This document shows positions 36,351 to 44,787 of a stretch of 64,000 nt of DNA, one piece after another (position 1 is the first letter of the stretch; every line of letters begins with the position of its first letter). The stretch is from Streptomyces sp. NBC_00247 (GTDB taxonomy: Bacteria; Actinomycetota; Actinomycetes; Streptomycetales; Streptomycetaceae), in assembly GCF_036188265.1 (NCBI RefSeq), contig NZ_CP108093.1, forward strand, positions 5,042,001 through 5,106,000, in the 5' to 3' direction. Made by a program: the position numbers and the translations under genes. Below the pieces are notes generated by a model that saw only the letters and a list, made by a program, of their open reading frames with translations, was not told where the DNA came from and did not search any database.

Positions 36351-36776
36351 CTACCGGCCCAGCATGCCGAGGCCGTCGACCGCCGCAGGGGAGAGCGTCG
36401 AACGCGTGAGGCCGGACCGCGGCATCCAGCGGACCTCGGCGGTGGATCCGCCGGTCTCGGTGACCGTCGGCGTACCGGGCCCGACGTCGACGCGGTAGAA
36501 GAGCGCCACGAGGTGCCAACGCACCCCGAGCCGATGGGCGGTGTAACCGCGTGCGTCGACCAGGCGGGAGCCGAGGACTTCGAGTCCGGTCTCCTCGTGC
36601 AGCTCGCGGGCCAGTGTCTCCTGCGGCTGTTCGCCGGGGTCGACCCCGCCGCCCGGGAGGTGCCACAGGCCGGGTCGGAACACCGGTGAGGCCTCCGAGA
36701 GCCGGGTCAGCAGGAGGTGCTCCTGCCTCGTGACCAACCCGTACGCCGAGACGCGTGAGCGCACCTGGTCGACCAT
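36351..36776 (-). CDS. Nudix hydrolase
   Basis: A 141-aa cytosolic pyrophosphohydrolase. The full Nudix box is present (GGGVDPGEQPQETLARELHE, continuing ETGLEV, about residues 42-67), with all catalytic glutamates. The short size, without extra domains, suits house-cleaning enzymes acting on nucleotide or sugar-nucleotide diphosphates; the substrate is not predictable. ATG 36776 has GAAGGAGG at ideal spacing. Confidence 0.9.
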   Translation of the reverse strand: MVDQVRSRVSAYGLVTRQEHLLLTRLSEASPVFRPGLWHLPGGGVDPGEQPQETLARELHEETGLEVLGSRLVDARGYTAHRLGVRWHLVALFYRVDVGPGTPTVTETGGSTAEVRWMPRSGLTRSTLSPAAVDGLGMLGR

Positions 36777-37095
36777 GCCGGACCTCCTTCGACGATGTGC
36801 GGCGCCGGTGAACCTCTTCGCCGGATGCCTTCCCGATCATGCCCGGTGCGGGTGGCGGTGGTGAAGCCCATTGCGGCCGAGGTGGTCGTGCGGGCGGAGG
36901 GTGAAGGCCGCGGGGACGGGTTCGCGACTCTGGGGGAGGCCGCGGGAACCCGGGACGAAGGATGCGGGAGAAGGCGTCTTCACGGGGGGCCGCGCACGGA
37001 GTTCCACCACGGAGGCGAAGCCGGTGGCCCGAGCGCTGTTCGACGCGTACGGCCTTTCCGTCCGGTATGCCGCCGATGGTCGCGTAACCCTGGAG

Positions 37096-37228
37096 GACGG
37101 GACGGGACGGGACGGGACGGGACGGGACGGGGACGGGGACGGGGACGGGACGGGACGGGGACGGGGACGGGACGGGACGGGGACGGGGACGGGGACGGGA
37201 CGGGGACGGGGACGGGACGGGGACGGGG
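37096..37228. repeat. (GGGAC/GGGGAC)n tract with quadruplex potential
   Basis: About 133 bp made almost only of GGGAC and GGGGAC units on the plus strand. It contains runs of three or four Gs at regular five- to six-base spacing, so intramolecular G-quadruplexes could form. It lies in the 650-bp gap between the Nudix and M20 hydrolase genes, about 200 bases before the latter. The rest of the gap has no credible gene. Confidence 0.9.
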
Positions 37229-37427
37229 CGGGGCCGAGGACGGGGGCGGGGTCAGGGCCGGGGTGGCCCGCCATAGACTGGCCAGCCCCGCCGGAGCGGC
37301 GCGGTTCCCGGCTCGTCCCTGTCGTGCGGCTCCGTGGCGCGAGGGGCTTTCGTTCGGATCGGGCCGGCTCGCGAGCCCCGCACGGTCCACGGACGAGGCC
37401 CCGGCGGCGACAGCGCGAGGAGGAACC

Positions 37428-38684
37428 ATGAGCGACCGTGCCCGCACCGTCCTGGCCGGCCTGGACACCATCCGGCCCGGCCTGGAGGACCTGTACAAGG
37501 ACCTGCACGCCCACCCCGAACTCGGCCTCCGGGAACACCGCACGGCCGGCAAGGTGTCCGAGGCGCTGCGCGGGGCCGGGTACGAGGTCGTCGAGGGCAT
37601 CGGCGGGACCGGAGTCGTCGGCGTGCTGGCCAACGGCGACGGGCCGGTCGTCCTGGCCCGCGCCGACATGGACGCCCTGCCGGTCCGCGAGCGGACCGGA
37701 CTTCCGTACGCCTCCACCGCGACCGTGACCGGTGAGGACGGCTCCGAGCAGCCCGTGATGCACGCCTGCGGGCACGACGTGCACATGGCCGCGCTGATCG
37801 GCGGCGCCCGGCTGATGGCGGAGTCCCGGGACGCGTGGCGGGGCACTTTCGTGGCGCTCTTCCAGCCCTCCGAGGAGAGGGGCGACGGTGCGGACGCGAT
37901 GATCGCCGACGGCCTGACCTCGCGGGTGCCCCGCCCCGACGTGGTGCTCGCCCAGCACGTGCTGGCCCTTCCGGCCGGTTACGTCGGGACCCGCCCGGGG
38001 CCGTTCCTGTCCGCCGCCGACAGCCTTCGCGTCACCGTGCACGGCCGGGGCGGGCACGGCTCGATGCCCCAAGCGGCGGTGGACCCCGTGGTGATGGCCG
38101 CGATGATCGTCGTACGCCTGCAGACCATCGTCTCCCGGGAGCTGGCGGCGACCACCCCTGCGGTCGTGTCCGTCGGCAGCATCCACGCCGGGACCGGCCC
38201 CAATGTCATCCCGGACAGCGCGGTCATCCAGCTCAACGTCCGTACCTACGACGACGCCACGCGCGCCCAGGTGCTGGGTGCGATCGAGCGGATCGTGCTG
38301 GCCGAGTGCCAGGCATCCGGATCGCCGGAGGCGCCTCTCATCGAGCAGATCGCCTCCTTCCCGCCCACGGTCAACGACGAAGCCGTCACCGCGCGGGTCG
38401 CCGACGCGTTCGCGGCCCACTTCGGCGACGACGCGCACACCGTCGAGCTGCAGACGGCCAGCGAGGACCTGAGCCTGATCCCGGACGCGTTCGGGGTGCC
38501 GTTCACCTACTGGGGCATCGGTGGCATCGACCCGGAGCTGTACGCCGAAGCCGTCAGGAACGGCACCGTCGCCCGCGACGTACCGGTCAACCACAGCCCT
38601 TTCTTCGCCCCGGTCCTCCAGCCGACCCTGGACACCGGCGTCAGCGCCCTGACCGTCGCCGCCCTGGCCTGGCTCGGCGTCTGA
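37428..38684 (+). CDS. M20 family amidohydrolase
   Basis: A 418-aa metallopeptidase of the M20D/amidohydrolase group, like aminoacylases and hippurate hydrolases. Visible are HPELGLREHRT near residue 25, the metal-site aspartate in ARADMDALPVRE, the ligands in HACGHDVHMA (about residue 108), the base in QPSEERGDGA and the late H in VNHSPFFAP. It should cleave an N-acyl or amide bond with two divalent metals in the cytosol. ATG 37428 follows GAGGAGGAA. The G-rich repeat tract lies upstream in its probable leader or promoter region. Confidence 0.9.
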   Translation: MSDRARTVLAGLDTIRPGLEDLYKDLHAHPELGLREHRTAGKVSEALRGAGYEVVEGIGGTGVVGVLANGDGPVVLARADMDALPVRERTGLPYASTATVTGEDGSEQPVMHACGHDVHMAALIGGARLMAESRDAWRGTFVALFQPSEERGDGADAMIADGLTSRVPRPDVVLAQHVLALPAGYVGTRPGPFLSAADSLRVTVHGRGGHGSMPQAAVDPVVMAAMIVVRLQTIVSRELAATTPAVVSVGSIHAGTGPNVIPDSAVIQLNVRTYDDATRAQVLGAIERIVLAECQASGSPEAPLIEQIASFPPTVNDEAVTARVADAFAAHFGDDAHTVELQTASEDLSLIPDAFGVPFTYWGIGGIDPELYAEAVRNGTVARDVPVNHSPFFAPVLQPTLDTGVSALTVAALAWLGV

Positions 38685-38723
38685 ACCGGCTCCGTCCGCG
38701 AAGTCGCGGGGCCGGACCCCGGA

Positions 38724-39452
38724 TCAGGCGAGCCAGTCGGCGTAGCGGGTGGAGGAGAGACGGGCGTTCTTGTCGGTGAGGACGTCACCCTTGACGGCGG
38801 CGAACATGCCGGCGGTCGGGTCCGTGACGACGGTGCGGCCGTCGGACGCGTGGGCGACGGTGATCCGGCCCAGCTCGTCCAGGGTGAAGACGTCCGGGCC
38901 CGCGATGTTGCGCACGCCGCCCAGCGGGGAGCCCGCGGCGACCTCGGCCACCGCCAGGGCGACGTCCGCGGCGGCGATCGGCTGGATCGGGGTGGCGGGC
39001 AGCCGGACGGTGCCGTCCTCGGTGGTCCAGGAGAGCACCGACTCGACGAACTCCATGAACTGGGTGGCGCGGACGATCGAGTAGGGGATGGGCCCGGCCG
39101 CGAGGATGTCCTCCTGGAGCTTCTTGGCCCGGTAGTAGTCCAGTTCGGGAACCTGGTCCACGCCCACGATCGAGAGGACCACGAAGTGGCCGACGCCGCC
39201 CTTCGTACCCGCCGCCAGGAGGTTGTCCATCGACTTCTGGAAGAACGCCGGGGACGCCTCGTCGAAGGTGGGCGAGTTCGTCAGGTTGACGATGGCGTCG
39301 GCCCCCGCCACCGCCTCCTCCACCCCGCGTCCGCCGATGACGTCGACTCCGGTGGACTGCGCGTGCGGAACCGCCTCGTGACCTGCGGCGTTGAGATCGT
39401 TGACGACCTGCGAACCGATCAGCCCGGTGCCGCCGATGACCGCGAATTTCAT
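38724..39452 (-). CDS. NmrA/SDR-type NAD(P)-binding protein
   Basis: A 242-aa atypical short-chain dehydrogenase. The N-terminal Rossmann motif is GGTGLIGSQVV (residues 8-18). YYRAKKLQEDIL contains a Tyr-x-x-x-Lys-like pair, and SIVRATQFMEF is typical of NmrA-like proteins that sense or reduce with NAD(P). Substrate is unknown; LysR- or TetR-linked stress relatives are common. ATG 39452 has GAAGGGCG upstream. No linked regulator is obvious, though a PaaX-like remnant lies upstream. Confidence 0.85.
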   Translation of the reverse strand: MKFAVIGGTGLIGSQVVNDLNAAGHEAVPHAQSTGVDVIGGRGVEEAVAGADAIVNLTNSPTFDEASPAFFQKSMDNLLAAGTKGGVGHFVVLSIVGVDQVPELDYYRAKKLQEDILAAGPIPYSIVRATQFMEFVESVLSWTTEDGTVRLPATPIQPIAAADVALAVAEVAAGSPLGGVRNIAGPDVFTLDELGRITVAHASDGRTVVTDPTAGMFAAVKGDVLTDKNARLSSTRYADWLA

Positions 39453-39869
39453 GGGACGCCCTTCGCTCGGAGATGTATCCGAAATATGACATAAGGGCGT
39501 TCGTCGGGTGTCGTCCGAGCGTGGCGTCCGGGTGCATCCGGCGGTCGCGCGGGAGCCTTCACCCCGTGTGGTTCACCGCCCCGGCCGCTCGGACCCGCCG
39601 CCCTGCCGCGTACCCCGCAGGGCGAAGTCGGAGCGGACCACGGCACCGGGGCGCAGGTGCCGGCGCCGGACGGGCGGGTGCCTGTCCCGGCGAGGACGCG
39701 ATGACGTTCAGGTACCCGGGCAGGCCCGCCGGCGCGTACCGGCCGAGTGCGGCGGTGGTGCGTACGAGCTGCCGCCCGAGGCCGTCGACCACGGTGACGA
39801 AGGCGTGGTGGACGGGGCCGCCACCGACGCCGTGCACGGTGCCCGGGACCGAACGCGCCCTGCGCGACC
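39453..39869. other. intergenic with possible coding remnant
   Basis: On the minus strand 39700-39837 has strong third-position GC bias and reads HHAFVTVVDGLGRQLVRTTA. It has no family I recognise and no proper end. It may be the remnant of a gene that once faced the PaaX-like gene. Confidence 0.35.
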
Positions 39870-40130
39870 AGCTGCGCGAGAAGCCGGCGCCACCGATTGG
39901 GGCCCCTCTCCCCGGCCCTCTGGCGCAGCCCCCACGACCGTACGGAACTGGCGCGGGCGGCCCTCGCCGACCGGCCCGGAGTGCGCCTGGACGTCTTCCG
40001 CTCCGACACCGCCGGCCCCGCGGAGGACCGGTCCCTCGCGGCCAGGGCCTGGGACCTGGACGCCCTCGACCGCGCCTACGAAGCGCTGCTCACGGCGCAC
40101 GCGCCCGCGAGATGTTCCCTCGACTCGCTC
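39870..40130 (+). pseudogene. PaaX-like regulator remnant
   Basis: The translated stretch LGPLSPALWRSPHD, then LDVFRSDTAGPAEDRSLAAR and AWDLDALDRAYEALLTAH, matches the central region of PaaX-family repressors of phenylacetate degradation. The N-terminal winged helix and the C-terminal third are missing, and the frame runs on into antisense of the FMN reductase gene. No start codon with a ribosome site fits. I read it as a fragment truncated at both ends. No phenylacetate genes are nearby. Confidence 0.6.
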
Positions 40131-40162
40131 GACCTCTCCCGCCCGTTGGCCGTACCGTGGCG

Positions 40163-40777
40163 TCACGGGCCGACGAGAGCCCCCGCGCCGGCCGCCGGAG
40201 GCGCCGCCTCGGCTTCCGCCGCCGGGGCGAAGAAGCGGGCGGCCCGGTCGAGCGCGTCGGCGTCCTCCAGTACCTGGCCCGGCCGCGTGCCGTTGGCGAG
40301 CAGCACGCCGCCCCAGTCCATGCGCAGGTAGTCGGCGGTGTTGCGCAGCGTGCCGATCAGCGGATCGGCGAGAGAGGCGTCGGCCGACGCGTAGGCGGTC
40401 ACGCCCCACAGGGTCTTCTCGCGCATCTCCTCCGTGAACCTCGGGCCGGGGACCCGCATCCACCCCGACCAGTGGTCCAGATAGAGCTTCACCTCCGCCG
40501 AAACGCTGTACCAGTACAGCGGGCTGACGATGACGATGTCCGTGGCTCCGCGCGTGGCCTCCCGGAGCATCCCGGCGTTCCCGTCCGGCTCCTCGTACAG
40601 CCCCGTGCCCGTGTGCCGCAGGTCCTCGAAACGCGGCAGCGGGTGGTCGCTCAGCCGGATCCACCGCTGGGCGACGGAACCGGGAAGGGCGGCGGCGGCA
40701 CGACGGGCCAGCGCCTCGGAGTTCCCGGCCGGACGCGAGCTGCCGAGGACGAAGAGAAAGGACCTGGAGGAGTGCAT
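40163..40777 (-). CDS. NADPH-dependent FMN reductase/flavodoxin-like protein
   Basis: A 204-aa flavoprotein. The phosphate-binding loop LGSSRPAGNSEALARRAAA (residues 9-27) and the loop IVSPLYWYSVSAEVKLYLDH (about 88-107) are those of NADPH:FMN reductases and flavodoxin-like quinone reductases. It should bind FMN and reduce quinones, azo compounds or free flavin. ATG 40777 follows AGGAAGT. A 7-bp repeat array lies directly upstream in the leader or promoter. Confidence 0.88.
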   Translation of the reverse strand: MHSSRSFLFVLGSSRPAGNSEALARRAAAALPGSVAQRWIRLSDHPLPRFEDLRHTGTGLYEEPDGNAGMLREATRGATDIVIVSPLYWYSVSAEVKLYLDHWSGWMRVPGPRFTEEMREKTLWGVTAYASADASLADPLIGTLRNTADYLRMDWGGVLLANGTRPGQVLEDADALDRAARFFAPAAEAEAAPPAAGAGALVGP

Positions 40778-40790
40778 GGTGTGACTTCCT

Positions 40791-40853
40791 GGGTGACGGG
40801 TGACGGGTGACGGGTGACGGGTGACGGGTGACGGGTGACGGGCGAGGGGTGAC
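40791..40853. repeat. 7-bp tandem array before the FMN reductase gene
   Basis: Seven perfect GGGTGAC units (40791-40839), one variant GGGCGAG and one more GGGTGAC. The array ends 14 bases upstream of the FMN reductase start, on its 5' side. Copy-number change here could alter expression. Confidence 0.92.
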
Positions 40854-41049
40854 GAGTTCTGAAGGGCGGGCGGTGAGTGGCGGGCGGAGGACGGAGGACG
40901 GCGACCGGTCGGCGCGATGAACGGCGACGACACCACGATCGCGCGCCCGTGTCCCCCTGGCATACCGATCCGATACCGGTCCGCCGACGAAGCATGTCAG
41001 CCACCCTCCCCGGAGGGCGGCGGTCCGCGCCCCGATACGGTGGTGGTCC

Positions 41050-41691
41050 ATGGCACTGACTGCACTGTGGACCTTCGCCCTCGTCGTAGGGCTCCTCACT
41101 CTCACCCCGGGTCTCGACACCGCCCTGATCCTGCGCACCTCGGCCCTCGGCCGGCGTCGGCGGGCCTGGGGAGTCGTCCTCGGCATCCAGAGCGGCACCC
41201 TCACCTGGGGCGCCCTCACCTCCCTGGGCGTGACCGCGCTCCTCACCGCCTCCCACCTCGCCTACGAGACGCTCCGCTGGGCGGGAGCCGCCTACCTCGT
41301 GTGGATGGGCGCGCGGATGCTCCGCGACACCTTCACAGGCCGGACCCCGACGGCGGACGACGTACCGGTGTCCCCGCTGCCCGCCGGGGCGGACTCCGTG
41401 GGCGGCGGCTGGCGCCAGGGACTCCTGACCAACCTGCTCAACCCGAAGATGGGCGCGTTCTACCTCGCCGTCCTGCCCCAGTTCATCCCGCCCGGCGCCG
41501 ACCACTTCACCGCGGGACTCCTGCTGACCAGCGTGCACATCGTCCTCGGGCTGGTGTGGTCGGCCGTGCTGATCGGCTGCGCCCGGCTCCTCGGCGGCTG
41601 GCTCCGCAAGCCCCGTGCCCGCCGTCTGCTCGACCGGATCACCGGCACGGTCGTGGCCGGCTTCGGCATCCGCCTGGCGTTCGGTGAGTGA
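41050..41691 (+). CDS. LysE-family translocator
   Basis: A 213-aa membrane exporter with six hydrophobic helices. Family motifs are the N-terminal TPGLDTALILRTSALGRR (after helix 1), GIQSGTLTWG, and LTNLLNPKMGAFYLAVLPQF near residue 120. LysE/RhtB proteins export amino acids or analogues. ATG 41050 is the only well-placed start. It converges on an ill-defined minus-strand gene, and the two 3' ends probably overlap. Confidence 0.9.
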   Translation: MALTALWTFALVVGLLTLTPGLDTALILRTSALGRRRRAWGVVLGIQSGTLTWGALTSLGVTALLTASHLAYETLRWAGAAYLVWMGARMLRDTFTGRTPTADDVPVSPLPAGADSVGGGWRQGLLTNLLNPKMGAFYLAVLPQFIPPGADHFTAGLLLTSVHIVLGLVWSAVLIGCARLLGGWLRKPRARRLLDRITGTVVAGFGIRLAFGE

Positions 41692-41698
41692 GGAGCCG

Positions 41699-41952
41699 GG
41701 GCGGGCGGCGCGCTCGTACCCGGCCGTGCGCAGCGCCCGGACGGCGGCGCGCCCGGCCGGAGCCCCGTCGGCCCAGCGGATCGAGTCGCGGTCGAAGCGC
41801 GCGCCCGGCAGACCGTCGCCGCTCACCCACGACGCGGCCCGGGCGAGCGGCCCGAGCTGGTCGCCGACGCAGTGCAGACCGTGCACGCAGGTGACCAGGG
41901 TGTAGGCCCGCGAGGGGCGCGCTCCAGCAGGTCCTGGGAGGGCCGCTACCAT
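41699..41952 (-). CDS. hypothetical protein with undefined 3' end
   Basis: From ATG 41952 the minus strand encodes ARPSRAYTLVTCVHGLHCVG, then DQLGPLARAASWVSGDGLPG and RFDRDSIRWADGAPAGRAAV, with strong third-position GC bias to about 41700. After that the frame stays open as antisense of the LysE gene to 40651. The true C terminus is therefore unclear: a lost stop, a frameshift or chance coding bias. The start is only five bases from the divergent MFS start, leaving no room for two ordinary ribosome sites. I do not know the family. Confidence 0.35.
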
Positions 41953-41957
41953 CCGGC

Positions 41958-43268
41958 GTGACCCAAAAGAGCAAACCGGATGTACACCGCACGCGCATAT
42001 TCGCCGACCTGACCCCGCTGCGCACCTCCCCCGACTACCGGCGGCTGTGGTTCGGCAACACCGTGTCCTGGATCGGGCAGGGCATGACCTCGCTCGCGGT
42101 GTCCCTCCAGGTGTACGACCTCACCGGGTCCGCCTTCTCCGTGGGCCTCATCGGCTTCTGCTCCCTCGTGCCGCTGGTCTTCTTCGGCCTGTACGGCGGG
42201 GCCGTCGCCGACACGATGGACCGGCGCAAGCTCGGACTCGGCAGCTCCGCAGGATCCTTCCTGCTCTCGGCGGTCCTGGTCGCCTCCGCCTTCGCGGGGG
42301 TGGAACAGGTCTGGTTGCTGTACACGATCGTCGCCCTCCAGGCCGTCTGCTTCGCGCTCAACTCCCCGGCCCGCAGCTCGATGATCCCCCGGCTGCTGCC
42401 GCCCGAGCAGCTCCCCGCGGCCAACGCGCTCGGCTCCCTCACCAGCACCACCGGCACCCTCGTCGGCCCCATGCTCGGCGGCGTGATCGTCGGCTGGTGG
42501 GGCTACCGCGCCGCGTACACGGTGGACGTCGTCACCTTCACCGCCTCCCTGTACGCCATGTGGCGGCTGCCGGCGATGCTGCCTGACCGGAGCGACGACG
42601 CCCGCGCGGGAGAGGCCGTGTCCGGCACAGGTTCCACGGCGGGGCAGCGGCCCGAGCGGGCCTCCGTGCTGGAAGGGCTGCGGTTCCTCGGCACCCGCCC
42701 CAACCTGCGGATGACCTTCTTCAGCGACCTCTGCGCGATGGTGCTCGCCAGCCCCAAGGCGCTCTTCCCCGTCGTCGCGATCGTCTGGTACCACGGCGAC
42801 GCCCGCACGACCGGACTGCTCGTCGCGGCCCCGGCGTTCGGCGCCCTCCTCGGCGGAGTCTGCTCGGGCTGGCTCGGGCGGGTCAGGCGGCACGGGCTCG
42901 CGGTCGTCTGCGCCGTCGCCGGCTGGGGTGCGGCGATCGCCGCCTTCGGCCTCACCCGCCAGCTCTGGCTCGGCATCGTCTTCCTGGCACTGGCGGGCTG
43001 CGCCGACACCTTCTCGATGGTCTTCCGCGGCACCATGCTCCAGGCCGCCGTGCCGGACCGGATGCGCGGGCGGCTCCAGGGCGTCTTCATCGTCGTGGTC
43101 GCCGGAGGCCCCCGCCTCGGCGACTTCCTGGCCGGCTCCGTCTCCGACCTCGCCTCCCCGGGCGTCGCCGTCACCGGCGGCGGCGTCGCGTGCGTGGTCG
43201 CGGTGCTGCTGCTGGCGCTGAAGTGGCGGGGCTTCCTCCGCTACGACGCCAGGAACCCGCAGCCCTGA
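41958..43268 (+). CDS. MFS transporter, enterobactin-exporter-like
   Basis: A 436-aa, 12-helix major facilitator of the DHA3-like group. It opens LRTSPDYRRLWFGNTVSWIG, as in EntS-type exporters. The loop after helix 2 reads GGAVADTMDRRKLG, and the second half has GRLQGVFIVVVAGGPRLGD. It probably exports a siderophore or small toxic molecule; no siderophore genes are adjacent. GTG 41958 is the likely start. Its stop codon lies inside a 22-bp tandem duplication. Confidence 0.88.
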   Translation: MTQKSKPDVHRTRIFADLTPLRTSPDYRRLWFGNTVSWIGQGMTSLAVSLQVYDLTGSAFSVGLIGFCSLVPLVFFGLYGGAVADTMDRRKLGLGSSAGSFLLSAVLVASAFAGVEQVWLLYTIVALQAVCFALNSPARSSMIPRLLPPEQLPAANALGSLTSTTGTLVGPMLGGVIVGWWGYRAAYTVDVVTFTASLYAMWRLPAMLPDRSDDARAGEAVSGTGSTAGQRPERASVLEGLRFLGTRPNLRMTFFSDLCAMVLASPKALFPVVAIVWYHGDARTTGLLVAAPAFGALLGGVCSGWLGRVRRHGLAVVCAVAGWGAAIAAFGLTRQLWLGIVFLALAGCADTFSMVFRGTMLQAAVPDRMRGRLQGVFIVVVAGGPRLGDFLAGSVSDLASPGVAVTGGGVACVVAVLLLALKWRGFLRYDARNPQP

Positions 43269-43289
43269 CGCCAGGAACCCGCAGCCCTG
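43246..43289. repeat. 22-bp tandem duplication across the MFS stop codon
   Basis: Perfect adjacent copies at 43246-43267 and 43268-43289. The TGA stop (43266-43268) spans their junction. Short CCCGGACA-type repeats follow at 43298-43325. Confidence 0.9.
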
Positions 43290-43679
43290 ACGGCGCCGGA
43301 CACCCGGACACCCGGACACCCGGGCCCCCGGCCCGCCCGGGATGTGGCGGCGAGCCGTCCGGGATGCGGGACGTGGTTGTCGGGCGGGCAGCGGGCGGAT
43401 CAGGATGCCCCCATGGCCCCTGCCCCGGTTTCGCGACGCCCCGTGGTTCAACCGCGTGTCCCGACCGGTTGCTGTCGGGCCGAGCGCTGTCCGGCCGAGC
43501 GCTGTCGTACGTCCTGCTGACGCGCACCGCGTCCCGCTCGCCCACCCCCTCCGTCCCCCGCCCGTCCCCCGCCCGTTCCCGCCGCGCGCCGGTGGCACAC
43601 GGGCGCGGCGGGCCGGTGCCCGGAGCCGCTCCCGCCTTCCACCGCTCCCGCCTTCCACCGCTGCCGATCGGGGTCCGCC
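43290..43679. other. intergenic, repeat-rich, no gene
   Basis: Short direct repeats (ACACCCGG units, then GTCGGGCCGAGCGCT / GTCCGGCCGAGCGCT near 43475) but no credible frame. It should hold the promoter of the LLM oxidoreductase. Confidence 0.5.
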
Positions 43680-44777
43680 ATGTCCGAGAGCTCCCTCCTG
43701 CTGCACTGGTTCCTGCCCACCGGCGGCGACGGCCGCGATCCCGGCGGGGTCACCGCCGTACAGGGCCGGACCACCTCCGCCACCCGCCGCCGCGCCGACA
43801 TCGGCTACCTCGCGCAGGTCGCCCGCGCCGCCGAGACCGCCGGGTTCCACTCGCTGCTCACCCCGGTCGGGCTGGGCTGCGTCGACCCGTGGATCCTCAG
43901 CGCCGCGCTCACCCAGCACACCGAGCGGATCGGCTTCCTCGTCGCCTTCCGCGCCGGATTCACCAGCCCCACGCTCCTCGCCCAACAGGCCGACGCCTTC
44001 CGCCGGTTCGCCGGAGGCCGGCTCTCTCTCAACGTGGTCACCGGAGGTGATCCCGCCGAACAGCTCGCCTACGGCGACGCGTTGCCGCACGACCAGCGGT
44101 ACGCCCGCACCGATGAGGTGATGGCGGTGCTGCGCGACCTCCTCGACGGCAAGGAGGTCGACCACGACGGCGAACACCTGCGGATCGAGGGCGCCAAACT
44201 CACCGACCCGGCCGTCCAGTACCGGGTTCCCCTGTACTTCGGCGGCGCTTCCCCCGCCGCCGAGGCGGTCGCCGCCCGCCGGGCCGACGTCCAGCTCCTC
44301 TGGGGCGAGCCGCCCGCCGCCATCGCCGCACGCGTCGCGCGGCTGCGCGCGGTGGCCCCCGCCCTGCGGTACGGCATCCGGCTGCACGTCATCAGCCGGG
44401 ACACCTCCGCCGAGGCGTGGGCCGAGGCCGACCGGATTCTGGGCGGCATCGACCCGGAGGCGGTACGGGCCAGCCAGGAGCGGTTCGCGCGGATGGACTC
44501 CGTGGGCCAGGCCCGGATGACCGCCCTGCACGGCGGCAGCACCGACGCCGCCGAGCTGGAGATCTCCCCCAACCTCTGGGCCGGGATCGGCCTGGTGCGC
44601 GAGGGGGCCGGTACCGCGCTGGTCGGCTCGCACGACGAGGTGGCCGCCCGGCTCGACGAGTACCGGCGCCTCGGCGTGGACGAGTTCGTCCTCTCCGGAT
44701 ACCCCCACCTGGAGGAGGCGTTCCGGGTCGGCGAAGAGGTCGCCCCCCGCCTCCGCGCCCTCGCGAAGGCACCCTGA
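43680..44777 (+). CDS. LLM-class flavin-dependent monooxygenase
   Basis: A 365-aa bacterial-luciferase-like (beta/alpha)8 protein. It most resembles FMNH2-dependent alkanesulfonate monooxygenase SsuD or SfnG. Seen are HWFLPTGGDGRDPGG at the start, LLTPVGLGCVDPWILSAAL, the flavin-contact segment NVVTGGDPAEQLAYGD (about residue 120) and DEFVLSGYPHLEEAFRVGE near the end. It likely desulfonates organosulfonates when sulfate is low. No ssuABC transporter is adjacent, and the reductase partner could be the FMN reductase at 40163. Only ten bases separate it from the converging carboxyltransferase gene. Confidence 0.88.
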   Translation: MSESSLLLHWFLPTGGDGRDPGGVTAVQGRTTSATRRRADIGYLAQVARAAETAGFHSLLTPVGLGCVDPWILSAALTQHTERIGFLVAFRAGFTSPTLLAQQADAFRRFAGGRLSLNVVTGGDPAEQLAYGDALPHDQRYARTDEVMAVLRDLLDGKEVDHDGEHLRIEGAKLTDPAVQYRVPLYFGGASPAAEAVAARRADVQLLWGEPPAAIAARVARLRAVAPALRYGIRLHVISRDTSAEAWAEADRILGGIDPEAVRASQERFARMDSVGQARMTALHGGSTDAAELEISPNLWAGIGLVREGAGTALVGSHDEVAARLDEYRRLGVDEFVLSGYPHLEEAFRVGEEVAPRLRALAKAP

Positions 44778-44787
44778 GCGGCACCCC

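Noticed and set aside
37096..37228. Coding sequence across the GGGAC tract
   Set aside because: Translations are low-complexity Gly-Arg-Asp repeats produced by the tract; no gene context.
40791..40853. Short regular repeats as a CRISPR array
   Set aside because: Units are 7 bp and contiguous with no spacers; no cas genes anywhere in the window.
41946..44708. 920-codon open frame on the minus strand
   Set aside because: Antisense of the MFS and LLM oxidoreductase genes; no recognisable domain.
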